From: Candidatus Saccharimonadota bacterium | GTDB lineage: Bacteria > Patescibacteriota > Saccharimonadia > Saccharimonadales > Saccharimonadaceae | NCBI GenBank assembly: GCA_017524405.1 | Contig: JAFWSJ010000015.1 | Span: 62,001-126,000, forward strand | Direction: 5' to 3' | DNA length: 64,000 bases | Shown here: piece by piece, positions 16,631-25,209 of the stretch | Numbering within the stretch: the stretch's first letter is position 1 | How the letters are laid out: each line of letters begins with the position of its first letter | Notes under the pieces: generated by a model | What the model was told of the DNA's origin: nothing | Seen by the model: the letters and a program-made list of their open reading frames with translations, nothing else | Databases searched by the model: none | Translations under genes and position numbers: made by a program

Positions 16631-18832
16631 TTATTTCTTTGTAAAAATCCACTTCTGGGCGGCTGAGCCGTTGCTTTCGTAGAGCTGGAGATTTGCGCCA
16701 TTGCTCTTCGATCCGTAGAGAACATCGAGGACGAATTTGGCATTACACTTGCTTGCGATCGTAAGGCTGCCGTCGCTATTCTTCGTAAGCTTCCAGAACT
16801 GCGCGCAGGAGCCATTTGGATTATAAGTATGGATGTTTGACCAGTTGCGCGTTGCGGCGCCGGACAAATCCATGTAGTAGTTGCCGAGTGCGCTTTTGAA
16901 GCTATAGGCGTCGTTATAGGCATCATATACAACCTTGAATGTCTGAGCGGCGGTGCCGTTCCTGTCGTACATCCAGAGATTTGTCGTGTTGCGTGCGATG
17001 CCATACTGGACGTCAATCACGAAATTATTGCGCAAGCTCGATCCGACTGTGTAGTCTCCATCCTCGATTGGGCGACTTTGGGTTGGCGTGAAGCCTTGTG
17101 GCGTAGTGGCCTGCTGAGTAGACTCGATTGCCCAACGCTGAGTGTTATTATTGACGGCATTGAAGATATTAACGTTTACGCCGCTGCTCGCGGAGCTGCC
17201 ATTTAGATTGAGGGCATAGCTAAGGTTGCAGGCGCTATAAAGCTCATAACCAGCACTCGTTTTGTAGATTGCCCAACGCTGCGCACAGGTATTATTGCTT
17301 TCCCAAATTTGAACGTTGGTGCCGTTCTTCATCGTTGCGCCTGAAACGTCAAGAGCCTTGCCGGAACCCTTATGGATGATCTTATAGAAACCGCTCGTCT
17401 TGTCGTAGCCGATATTAAAGACTTGTGCCGCGGAAGTATTGGCTTGCCAGAGTTGAATGTTAGCGCCATTTTTGTTCTCGCTCTTATTTAGGTCGAGCGC
17501 GAATGATTTGTTTGCCATGCTTGGCAGGCGGTAGTCTCCGTCCGCAATGCCGCTTTCATTGACCGGCAAAATCTTCATCGCTTTTGCGTTTGCGCTGCCG
17601 TAGGTATTTAACATCATTTGATTATTGTTCGTCGAAATCACAAAGGACGGATTTGCTGCCGAGGCAAGATTATATAAACCATTGCCGAGGGCATAGACAT
17701 ACCATTTCTGCGCCTTCGTTGACGTATTTGCGGCTGCTTCCGCAACAGTCGTATCGACATTCACTGCTTCGGTTGACGCAGCGAGCATCAAGCCAGTCTT
17801 TGTATTTTTGAAGTAGTAAGTGCCGTCAGAACTCTTTGTCGCTTCAAAGATCGTAGCGTTGTCGTAGAGATAATATTTGCCGCTTTGCAAAGTGGCCTTT
17901 GTTGCGTTGATATTATGCGTGTCGCCGAACCATTCTTTGAAATACATATAGAAGTTGCGGTTGCCATATGAGCCACAAGTTGCTGTACCTGGATATGCTT
18001 TGAGCGCTGCATCGTTTGGCGTGTACGGCGTATAAATATAAAGCGAAGTAGTTGCGATGTTCTCGAGATAAACCGACTTACGTCCGCAGCTCGCGGTAGG
18101 GGAGTAGAGAATCGAGTTCGTTGCATATGGGCGATAGTTGTAGCTATAAATATGCTCGCGGTAATAGTTTAGCTGCCAAGCCGATTTCATAACTTGGTTA
18201 TAAAAACCGAAATACTGCGTATCGCATGGGGCGTTGTCTGGGCAGCCATAGCCCATCACGGTTTCATACTCCCATTTGAGTGGCCAGTTATCGCCCCAAA
18301 CGTAACTCTCCTTCTTCAGGAGAACGAGCAAAACTTGCGGGTTCACATTGTATTGTTGTGCGGCATTATAAATAATCTGCGCAGCAGAGATCATGCCGTC
18401 TTCAATCTTGTTATTCGAGTCATAAAGCGTGCGATGTGTTTCTGGATTTTCGTAATAATTCTGAACGCAAATATATGGCGGCTCATGATATTTTTCGTCG
18501 CCCGCAGCGCGCTTTTGGCGTGCGTATTCTGCGCGCGTCGTGCTCGCCGGTACGGCCTGCCCATTGATTGAACGACCGCTGCCAACTGCGCCGGTGCCCC
18601 ATGTATCACAGGCAGGCATGTATTTGTTCAAGTGCGCCTGAATTTGCGAAACGGTCATCGTGTTTTTGTTGTAGAAAACTGCATCGTCAATAATATTCCC
18701 GGCCTTGAAGTCCGTGATTGGAGCGGCATTGCTATCCGGCGTGTTTGCTACGGCAGCACCAAAAAATGCTGAAGCGAACGCGACACCCGCTAGAATACCG
18801 AGCTTATTGAATCGTGTAGTTCTGCGCCTCAC
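16631..18832 (-). CDS. Secreted lysozyme-like domain with C-terminal ricin-type lectin repeats
   Basis: 733 residues. Signal peptide at about 1-37 (hydrophobic GILAGVAFASAFFGAAVA, Ala-rich cleavage region). Residues about 40-310 resemble a domain known from secreted actinobacterial proteins: QYNVNPQVLLVLLKKES with Glu175 as possible catalytic acid, MGYGCPD.APCDTQYFGFYNQV, SCGRKSVYLENIATTSLYIYTPYTPN, and SYGNRNFYMYFKEWFG. The remainder holds repeated QxW/QxF beta-trefoil units (AQVFNI, AQRWAI, TQRWAI, AQTFKV, AQFWKL, AQKWIF), which bind carbohydrate. It likely acts on, or attaches to, envelope glycans. Its start lies inside the 3' end of the upstream gene (29-bp overlap). Confidence 0.8.
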   Translation of the reverse strand: MRRRTTRFNKLGILAGVAFASAFFGAAVANTPDSNAAPITDFKAGNIIDDAVFYNKNTMTVSQIQAHLNKYMPACDTWGTGAVGSGRSINGQAVPASTTRAEYARQKRAAGDEKYHEPPYICVQNYYENPETHRTLYDSNNKIEDGMISAAQIIYNAAQQYNVNPQVLLVLLKKESYVWGDNWPLKWEYETVMGYGCPDNAPCDTQYFGFYNQVMKSAWQLNYYREHIYSYNYRPYATNSILYSPTASCGRKSVYLENIATTSLYIYTPYTPNDAALKAYPGTATCGSYGNRNFYMYFKEWFGDTHNINATKATLQSGKYYLYDNATIFEATKSSDGTYYFKNTKTGLMLAASTEAVNVDTTVAEAAANTSTKAQKWYVYALGNGLYNLASAANPSFVISTNNNQMMLNTYGSANAKAMKILPVNESGIADGDYRLPSMANKSFALDLNKSENKNGANIQLWQANTSAAQVFNIGYDKTSGFYKIIHKGSGKALDVSGATMKNGTNVQIWESNNTCAQRWAIYKTSAGYELYSACNLSYALNLNGSSASSGVNVNIFNAVNNNTQRWAIESTQQATTPQGFTPTQSRPIEDGDYTVGSSLRNNFVIDVQYGIARNTTNLWMYDRNGTAAQTFKVVYDAYNDAYSFKSALGNYYMDLSGAATRNWSNIHTYNPNGSCAQFWKLTKNSDGSLTIASKCNAKFVLDVLYGSKSNGANLQLYESNGSAAQKWIFTKK

Positions 18833-19406
18833 TCTCGCCCTCCGCGTAGTTAGATTTGTATTGGATCTTTACTTTCCATTCACCGGCAGAAAGCTTACTT
18901 TTCTCGATGCGTCCCGCTTCGCAGGAAACGTAGCTAGGATTTGGTAGGGTATCGGTAGTAACGGACTCTGCCCTCGAGCCTTGGGAGAAAACAATTGTGC
19001 ACTTACCGCCTGTTTCATTGATGTTGCTAACGTCGCCGCCGACAACAATGAAGTCGCCTTCCTGGGCAATGTAATTAATGTTTGGCTTTGCAACCTTCAG
19101 GCCGGACTCTGTCTGCGCGACGGTCTTTTTGTCTTCTTCTTCATTGCGCGCTTGTGCTTCGGCGCGGTCTTTTGAATCATTACTAGACTCGGCAACTTTG
19201 TCCTCGTCCTTTAAGTCTTCTTCGGTTTTCAGAGTGTCGGATGCGGTATTGATGTTACGTGCTTCTTTTGGCTGCTCGCTTTCAGTTGGTGAATTCTGGC
19301 GAATCATGACAACGATGCCAAAGACGACAACAGCCACCAAAATGGCGGCAATTACAAAGGTTAAAATGTCAGAAATATGTTTGCTTTTCTTTTTGTTTTT
19401 TGCCAT
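18804..19406 (-). CDS. Membrane-anchored protein with extracytoplasmic domain, unknown
   Basis: 200 residues from the ATG at 19406, preferred because GGAG lies 8 nt upstream; a start ten codons earlier lacks one. Basic N-terminus MAKNKKKSKH, one membrane helix (ILTFVIAAILVAVVVFGIVVMI), an acidic low-complexity linker (residues about 45-105) and a compact C-terminal beta-rich domain with two cysteines. The C-terminal part resembles small immunoglobulin-like domains. Its 3' end overlaps the secreted lectin gene by 29 bp, so they are co-expressed and may act together at the surface. Function unknown. Confidence 0.65.
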   Translation of the reverse strand: MAKNKKKSKHISDILTFVIAAILVAVVVFGIVVMIRQNSPTESEQPKEARNINTASDTLKTEEDLKDEDKVAESSNDSKDRAEAQARNEEEDKKTVAQTESGLKVAKPNINYIAQEGDFIVVGGDVSNINETGGKCTIVFSQGSRAESVTTDTLPNPSYVSCEAGRIEKSKLSAGEWKVKIQYKSNYAEGESEAQNYTIQ

Positions 19407-19475
19407 AGGTATAACTCCTGTAAATATTATAGGCATAAGAGAGAAGAAAAATCAAGAGCATAAGCGTAATTGTGC

Positions 19476-19481
19476 TATAAT
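19476..19481 (+). promoter_or_regulatory. Promoter of the 1005-residue membrane protein
   Basis: TATAAT, followed 9 nt later by an ATG at 19491 that opens an 11-codon frame (MNKVDRDSDGR, stop 19524-19526) overlapping the main start at 19516. This could be a leader peptide that couples to the main gene. Confidence 0.5.
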
Positions 19482-19515
19482 AAAAACAATATGAATAAGG
19501 TGGATCGGGATAGCG

Positions 19516-22500
19516 ATGGACGGTAGTCTCGCATTGGGCGGCGCTGGCGCCAGCGGCGGCTCTTGGTCCTTTGACGACTGGCGAGAAAGAGCTCGCGATA
19601 CCGCCGATAAAGCTAAAGACTATGCTCAGAACATAAAACAGAGCATTACTCCTGCTTTCTTGAGAAAAAATGAGGAAGCAGCCATTGATGATGAGGCAAA
19701 AAATGACGGCTCTCTCCGCGAAGCAGAGAATAACGTTCTCGCCGATTCTGCCAGCAAAACGAAAGATAATGCGGCTAAAATTGCTAATGCCGTAAAAGGC
19801 GTTACTGCCGCTCAGACCGGTAATTACGGCCAGGCGCTAAGTAGTGCGAAGAAGGCTGGCCCAGTCCTTGGAATTATTGTTGGTCTCATTACGTTCGGTA
19901 TGATGATGTATGCCAGTGACGCGCTGATGCCGTTTAGCCTTGTTTCTCACATGATTAATGAAGGTAGTACCGCTATGGAGACCGGTATTTCTCGCCGTAG
20001 CGATAGGCTCCTTCGCTATCAAATGAACCCTAGCTCCAGAAAGACAAATATTGGCGGCTACGAAGTAAAGAGCATTTATAGCCCGCTGCACCCGAAGAAG
20101 TTTTCGCCAACTAAACGCCAGCAGGCAAAACTTGCCGACAAAGGCATTACGTTTGAAGAAGTCGATGGCACGAAAGTGATGAAATATAAAGGGCAAACTA
20201 TTGTTTCGGACGATAGCCTAGTAGATTCAATTCCGGGATCTAAAACGTTAAAAACTATGCTTGCCGAGGGTGGCGACTTCTCTTACACCTTCTTAGAAGG
20301 GACCATGACTTGGAGAGGAAAGGTCCGGTATTGGTTCGATACGAAAGTCGGCGAATTGCTCCTGAAGCTACGCGTGTCGCGCAACAAAACTAAGAACTCT
20401 GCCGATGGCGACACGGACGAAATCAAGCGCCTTACGGTTGCCGACGAGCTTGAAATGTCAAAGGCAAAATTATCGGACGAGCTAGATACTAGCAAGAACG
20501 ACCAGGACGAAGAGTTTGTGACTCGAAAAGCAGGCCAAGATATGGAGTTTGACATAGACTCTAGCGACAGTGAAGCTACCATGCGTCAAAAAATTGAGAC
20601 GAATGTCGACGCTAGAGCAAAAAAGATGAGCAAGGTTGCTGGCACAGTAAACGTTGCTGGCGCTATTGGCAACTGGTCATGTATGGCCGTTAACCTGGCG
20701 AGCTCTATCACCTCAATGATGCGCGTTCTTCAGATGGATCAGATACGCCAAGCAGCCTCGACTATTCTTGAGGTCGTTCAAAAGACTCAAATCGGTGACA
20801 ATTCTAACGAGCTATTTAATACGACGGCGGGTATACTTGGGAAAGTCGTAACCACTTCTTATAAAACCGGCGAGGGCAATAATGAAATAACCGAGCTGAC
20901 CGGCAGCGTATCGCAATCAAATCTTGCTCTCTCAACGTATGAAGATACACCGAGGGCTCCGGATGCAAGCGTGAATACGCTTAACCCTATGTCTGGCCTG
21001 GGTTCATTCTGGCAATCTCTTGGGAATGCGGCTTCATCGGTTGGTGGTTTCGTAACGTGCGCTTCAATAAAAATGGCGGCAGCGGCCGCAGATGCAGTTA
21101 CTGATGCTTATGATCTTGGCGTCGGTGTTGCGGAAATTATTGCGTGCGTTGGCGGCGCCGCGGTGACGTACGGTACTTCTTGTGCGCCACTCATCGGGCA
21201 TCTGGCGGTGAAGGTCGCTGGAAGCATTGTCGGTGCAGTTGCAATTTCTGCTGCTGTTCAGGCCATCACTTCATGGCTCGTCCCGAAAGTGGCGAATATG
21301 TTTGTGAGGGATGTTGCGTCGTATCTTACCGGTGGCCATGATACTGGGAATGGGCTCTTTGCGGCCGGCTTGTCTATGCAGCTTGACAATTACCGTCTCG
21401 GAGGCGGCACTTTGCTGACGGCGCAGACCTACGGCGGGTATAAAAAAGTCGAGGAAGAATACATTGCAGAAAAAGCCCATTATGAGCGTCAAAGCCATAG
21501 TCCTTTTGATCCAACGTCGGAATATACATTCATGGGGAGCTTGCTCTCGAAAGTAGGCATTTTAGCTACCAGTATGTCGTCGCCTGTGACCGCGTTGTCC
21601 GCGTTGGGGTCAACAGCACTATCGTCTGCGAGCGCTCTTTTGCCTCATGCCTCGGCGGTTTCGGCTGCAGAGAAAGCAGAGTATCTTGAGAAGTTTACGG
21701 AAAAGTATTGCCCGAACCTTTCTGGCATTGGTGCTCTTGCTCGAGATGGCTACTGCACGCCACTAATGGGAGAGGATTTCTCGACGATTGACGCAGACCC
21801 ACTCGCCGTCATTGAGAGCGCCTCGACAAGTTCGACTGGCGGTCAGAACTTTGAGGAAGGCGAGACTGAGGAGGGGATGCCAATCATTAAGCAGGATTCC
21901 GATTTGATGAGATATATCCTAGCGGTTCCGGAACGACAATCCGAATTTGGTGTCGCCGATCAGAACCTTGCCAATTCGTACGACCTTATTCAGAATGGTA
22001 CCGCAGCCTCTGCTGCTGGAGCTGTTCCGATTCTTGGAGGCGTCTTAGACATTATCAACAACGGCACTGCACTTAATCATATTGGATACATTAGTGGCCG
22101 TGCGGGCGTCATTAAAAACGACGGCTCAGAATTAGGGTCCAGCGTCTCCGTTTGGGACAAGATTAAAAGCTATCAGCGCTTTATTAGTGACCAACGTATC
22201 CTGGAGGCAATAGGTGTAATTCGCAAGAGCTCGGTCACGTCTGCGCTCGAAAAATATTACGAAGAGCACCCACTCGACAATAGCTTCGAAGGTATTCTTG
22301 CGCGCAAGACCGGCATGACAAAGGAAAACGTCATTGCCACTCTGGACTTCATTAAGCTCGCCATGTTTGTCAATGACTACGAACCGGCCAGCTACTATCC
22401 TTATATAGCCATCGAAAAAGAAGCTGAAACGATAGATTTGAGCGATGATGGCATCGATGCGGCTCCTTACGCCTTGCCAATCTTCGACGACCGAAGCCAG

Positions 22501-22533
22501 TTTATTGTCCGAAAAGAATATAATATCGCATAG
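19516..22533 (+). CDS. Very large membrane protein of unknown function
   Basis: 1005 residues. A Gly/Ser-rich start (GGAGASGG), an amphipathic charged helix region, a membrane helix near 117-137 (VLGIIVGLITFGMMMYASDAL), a charged helical middle (residues about 300-370) and a broad hydrophobic Ala-rich block near 515-600. An upstream in-frame TGA at 19492 fixes ATG 19516 as the first available start. The shape (long polytopic protein, charged central coil) recalls VirB6/TrbL-like or pore proteins, but no defining motif was recognised. It stands alone, with its own promoter and a strong terminator. Confidence 0.6.
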   Translation: MDGSLALGGAGASGGSWSFDDWRERARDTADKAKDYAQNIKQSITPAFLRKNEEAAIDDEAKNDGSLREAENNVLADSASKTKDNAAKIANAVKGVTAAQTGNYGQALSSAKKAGPVLGIIVGLITFGMMMYASDALMPFSLVSHMINEGSTAMETGISRRSDRLLRYQMNPSSRKTNIGGYEVKSIYSPLHPKKFSPTKRQQAKLADKGITFEEVDGTKVMKYKGQTIVSDDSLVDSIPGSKTLKTMLAEGGDFSYTFLEGTMTWRGKVRYWFDTKVGELLLKLRVSRNKTKNSADGDTDEIKRLTVADELEMSKAKLSDELDTSKNDQDEEFVTRKAGQDMEFDIDSSDSEATMRQKIETNVDARAKKMSKVAGTVNVAGAIGNWSCMAVNLASSITSMMRVLQMDQIRQAASTILEVVQKTQIGDNSNELFNTTAGILGKVVTTSYKTGEGNNEITELTGSVSQSNLALSTYEDTPRAPDASVNTLNPMSGLGSFWQSLGNAASSVGGFVTCASIKMAAAAADAVTDAYDLGVGVAEIIACVGGAAVTYGTSCAPLIGHLAVKVAGSIVGAVAISAAVQAITSWLVPKVANMFVRDVASYLTGGHDTGNGLFAAGLSMQLDNYRLGGGTLLTAQTYGGYKKVEEEYIAEKAHYERQSHSPFDPTSEYTFMGSLLSKVGILATSMSSPVTALSALGSTALSSASALLPHASAVSAAEKAEYLEKFTEKYCPNLSGIGALARDGYCTPLMGEDFSTIDADPLAVIESASTSSTGGQNFEEGETEEGMPIIKQDSDLMRYILAVPERQSEFGVADQNLANSYDLIQNGTAASAAGAVPILGGVLDIINNGTALNHIGYISGRAGVIKNDGSELGSSVSVWDKIKSYQRFISDQRILEAIGVIRKSSVTSALEKYYEEHPLDNSFEGILARKTGMTKENVIATLDFIKLAMFVNDYEPASYYPYIAIEKEAETIDLSDDGIDAAPYALPIFDDRSQFIVRKEYNIA

Positions 22534-22537
22534 AACA

Positions 22538-22569
22538 AAATAATCCCCGCTTACGCGGGGGTTATTTTT
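22538..22569 (+). terminator. Terminator after the 1005-residue protein gene
   Basis: CCCCGC-ttac-GCGGGG hairpin with flanking AATAA/TTATT extension and a T-run. The symmetric A/T flanks make it potentially bidirectional, serving the convergent lipoprotein gene too. Confidence 0.88.
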
Positions 22570-22580
22570 AAGTCTTCTAC

Positions 22581-23366
22581 TTATCTATTGAGGCGGACAG
22601 AGTCTCCTCCGCCACCTTCGCTACCTACTTCAAAGACCTTGCTAATGGAAGCAAGTGCTGACGAGGTATTCCCGTTCTGCGAATAATCATCCAGGGCTAC
22701 ACCTAAGAGGACTATCTGCTCCCAAGTTAAGCACCATGAAGACGATGGCTTGTCTTTAAATACGATTCCGTTAATTTCAAAAACCTCATCCGTATTGCCT
22801 GCACCCGTAAAGCCTCCAATTCCTCCAGTTCCATCGTAAGAGGAAAGGTAGAAGAATTGAGTATATCCGCAAATCGGATGGCCGCTTTCTGGTCCGCAAC
22901 CGTCAGAGTTGGTTCTATAGTGGAACTGTACGCTAAGACTGTCGTCTCCATAGATGTTATAATTGCAAGCATAATTTTCTTTTGACTTATTTACGTAACC
23001 ATAGTGACCCATAAACTCGTCAAGATTAAAATACTTACAATTTGATCCTTCCATCTCATAGATATAATCTTCGAGATGGACAGAAAGAGTAAAGCTCTTT
23101 CCGCGAACGGTATAAGTGTTGCTGTTTGATGTAGCTGACTCAGTTGTTTCGGTTGTCGTCTGATCGGGAATCAGTGCACCTGAAGCGATGCTCTGATTGG
23201 GCTCAGAGACATCCGGGTTAACGGTGTTTATTGTTTCACCGCTTACGGATGTCTCTCTGTCATTCGCTGAATTTGTAGGTTCTGTTTTGCATCCAGCGAG
23301 GAGGCCAGCAACCAGTGCTAAGACCACCATAGTGCAAATCAGCTTTATTGTCATGTTATTCTTCAT
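22581..23366 (-). CDS. Putative lipoprotein, unknown function
   Basis: 261 residues. Signal sequence ending in lipobox LLAGC (Cys at about 26), then a Ser/Thr/Asn-rich linker (about 27-85) and a C-terminal domain of about 165 residues containing several Cys (SNCKYF, NYACNYN, GCGPESGHPICGY) that could form disulfides. It is probably exported and lipid-anchored. Starts with a GGGGG Shine-Dalgarno-like tract 9 nt upstream and a canonical -35/-10 promoter, unlike its leaderless neighbours. The gene appears more AT-rich than flanking genes, suggesting later acquisition (by eye only). Confidence 0.7.
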   Translation of the reverse strand: MKNNMTIKLICTMVVLALVAGLLAGCKTEPTNSANDRETSVSGETINTVNPDVSEPNQSIASGALIPDQTTTETTESATSNSNTYTVRGKSFTLSVHLEDYIYEMEGSNCKYFNLDEFMGHYGYVNKSKENYACNYNIYGDDSLSVQFHYRTNSDGCGPESGHPICGYTQFFYLSSYDGTGGIGGFTGAGNTDEVFEINGIVFKDKPSSSWCLTWEQIVLLGVALDDYSQNGNTSSALASISKVFEVGSEGGGGDSVRLNR

Positions 23367-23471
23367 GGTCTTTTACCCCCTTTTATAGATTTTTATTGAA
23401 TAACATATGAAGTCGCACCAAAACAGTAACTAAATAGTAGTTAGACGTTAAGGTGCGATGTATATGACTTC
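23367..23471 (-). ncRNA. Structured leader of the lipoprotein gene
   Basis: Nested inverted repeats (plus coordinates): GAAGT 23409-23413 with ACTTC 23467-23471; CGCACC 23414-23419 with GGTGCG 23452-23457; TAACTA 23427-23432 with TAGTTA 23438-23443. The middle and inner stems fall inside the predicted transcript, about 90 nt before the start codon. The outer ACTTC arm may lie just upstream of the transcription start, so it could instead belong to a DNA operator. No known riboswitch family recognised. Confidence 0.45.
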
Positions 23472-23500
23472 ATTATACCACTAATAGCGAAAAAAGTCAA
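23472..23500 (-). promoter_or_regulatory. Canonical promoter of the lipoprotein gene
   Basis: Minus strand TTGACT (23495-23500), 17-bp spacer, TATAAT (23472-23477). A full-consensus spacing, with a leader of about 100 nt. Confidence 0.85.
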
Positions 23501-23507
23501 CCTGTTA

Positions 23508-23513
23508 TATAAT
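23508..23513 (+). promoter_or_regulatory. Leaderless promoter of dus
   Basis: TATAAT, 7 nt before ATG 23521. It is divergent from the lipoprotein promoter, whose -35 lies 8 bp away. Confidence 0.7.
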
Positions 23514-23520
23514 ATTCCTG

Positions 23521-24456
23521 ATGAATTTCTGGTCCCAGTTCGAAAAAGGCTTCACCTGCCTCGCTCCAATGGAGGGCGTAACAGATATAGCCTTTCGCCA
23601 AGTGATCGCCCGAGCCGCCCGCCCGGATATCTTTTTTACGGAGTTTACGAATGTTAATAGCTACTCTAGCGACAAGGGACGCCCAAATGCCCTCGAACGC
23701 CTAAGATTTGAGCCGGCCGAGCAGCCAATCGTCGCCCAAATCTGGGGTAAAAACCCAGAAATGTTCAAAGAAACCGTCGAAGCGGTCAAAAATCTTGGTT
23801 TCCAAGCGGTAGATATTAATATGGGCTGCCCGGAACGCCATGTTGTGGCGACCGGCGGTGGTTCTGGTCTCATTCGCACCCCTGAACTAGCGAAGGAGAT
23901 CTTGAGAGCCGCTAAAGAGGTCGACGGCATCACCGTATCTGTTAAAACCCGCCTTGGTTATACAAAAACCGACGAATGGAAGGCTTGGCTCACGAATCTC
24001 CTCGAGGAACACCCGGCCGCCCTCACCGTTCATCTCCGCACAAAGAAAGAAATGTCCAAAGTCGACGCGCATTATGAGCTAATTCCCGAGATTGTTGAAT
24101 TAAAAAACCAGCTTTCTCCAGATACGAAGCTTATCATTAATGGCGATATCAAGTCAGCCGCCGAAGCACAAAAGTTCGTAGAGCAGGGCGCGGACGGCAT
24201 CATGATTGGCCGCGGCGTCTTCCAAAACCCGTATTGCTTCGAAAAAACGCCGCAGGAGCATACTCGTGAAGAGCTTCTCGATCTCATGCGCTACCATCTC
24301 GACCTCTATGAGAAATACGAACTCCATCCGTACGACCCACTCAAGCATTTCTACAAGATTTACGTCAACAATTTCCCGGGCGCCTCAGACCTGCGCGCCA
24401 AACTAATGCAAACAAAATCAATCGCAGAAGCGAGGGAGTTAATCGATCAGCTATGA
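23521..24456 (+). CDS. dus: tRNA-dihydrouridine synthase
   Basis: 311 residues. FMN enzyme that reduces uridines in tRNA D-loops. N-terminal LAPMEGVTDIAFRQVI binds FMN; INMGCPERHV holds the catalytic Cys; SVKTRLGY, TVHLRTK (His), IINGDIKS and GIMIGRGVFQNPY complete the TIM-barrel signature. Which uridine it modifies (A, B or C type) cannot be stated. No Shine-Dalgarno site; leaderless promoter. The next gene starts inside its stop codon (ATGA overlap). Confidence 0.93.
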   Translation: MNFWSQFEKGFTCLAPMEGVTDIAFRQVIARAARPDIFFTEFTNVNSYSSDKGRPNALERLRFEPAEQPIVAQIWGKNPEMFKETVEAVKNLGFQAVDINMGCPERHVVATGGGSGLIRTPELAKEILRAAKEVDGITVSVKTRLGYTKTDEWKAWLTNLLEEHPAALTVHLRTKKEMSKVDAHYELIPEIVELKNQLSPDTKLIINGDIKSAAEAQKFVEQGADGIMIGRGVFQNPYCFEKTPQEHTREELLDLMRYHLDLYEKYELHPYDPLKHFYKIYVNNFPGASDLRAKLMQTKSIAEARELIDQL

Positions 24457-25202
24457 AAAAAACTATTATTTTACTACACGGCCTTCGTGGCACCCATCAC
24501 GGTCTTCTAGACATCGCCGCCGCGCTTGATGCGAAGGGCTTCAAGACTCTGGCGCCAGATCTTCCGGGTTCCGGCGATCGCCCGGAGCTCGACGAAAAAA
24601 CTCTCGATGGTTACGCTAAGTGGCTCCACGCCTACGTCAAGGATACCAAGACGAAACCCTATATTATTGGCCACTCGATGGGCTCAATTGTCGTGTCGCA
24701 CTATCTAGAAAAATACCCTGATGATGTCCAGAAAAAGGTCGTTCTTTTGTCGCCAATTTTTCGCAATAAATTCGGCCAGTTAACGAGCAATATCGCCTAT
24801 GCGCTCGCGAGCGGCGCGCTCCATCTCCTCCCGCAAAAACCCCGCTATTGCTTCATGAAGAGCAAGCCGGTATCCTTCTGCATTTCGCATTTCCTCACGA
24901 TTGATAAAACGCAGCAGCGCCGCATTGACGACCTTCACTATACTTATTCTGGTCGCTTTGCCTCGGCAAAAAGCCTTCTCGCCGACATGAAAATTTCCAT
25001 GAAAGAGCAGACTATTGCAGCCAAGGACAAGGAAGTTCTTTACGTTATCGGTAACCGCGATCGCCTAACGAAGGCGAAGCTTGCGAAGAATCGTGCTGCC
25101 GAGCAGGGCGCTAGCCTCACGGAGCTCGATCGTTCTGGCCACCTCATCAATTATGAGCAGCCAGAAGCGGTCGCCCAGGCCATCGCTGACTTTCTGCTAT
25201 AA
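24453..25202 (+). CDS. Alpha/beta hydrolase
   Basis: 249 residues. LLHGLRGTHHG forms the oxyanion region, GHSMGS (near 73-78) is the nucleophile elbow with catalytic Ser, and IGNRDRL plus DRSGHLINYEQPE supply candidate Asp and His. Cytoplasmic; no signal peptide. Substrate unknown; ester, thioester and lactone hydrolases share this fold. Translationally coupled to dus through a 4-bp ATGA overlap. The stop codon TAA (25200-25202) lies within the -10 box of the next gene. Confidence 0.85.
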   Translation: MKKTIILLHGLRGTHHGLLDIAAALDAKGFKTLAPDLPGSGDRPELDEKTLDGYAKWLHAYVKDTKTKPYIIGHSMGSIVVSHYLEKYPDDVQKKVVLLSPIFRNKFGQLTSNIAYALASGALHLLPQKPRYCFMKSKPVSFCISHFLTIDKTQQRRIDDLHYTYSGRFASAKSLLADMKISMKEQTIAAKDKEVLYVIGNRDRLTKAKLAKNRAAEQGASLTELDRSGHLINYEQPEAVAQAIADFLL

Positions 25203-25203
25203 T
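25198..25203 (+). promoter_or_regulatory. Leaderless promoter of the CBS-domain gene
   Basis: Extended -10 TGC-TATAAT overlapping the last codon and stop of the upstream hydrolase gene; 6 nt to ATG 25210. The gap between the two genes is only 7 bp. Confidence 0.8.
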
Positions 25204-25209
25204 TAAGAC

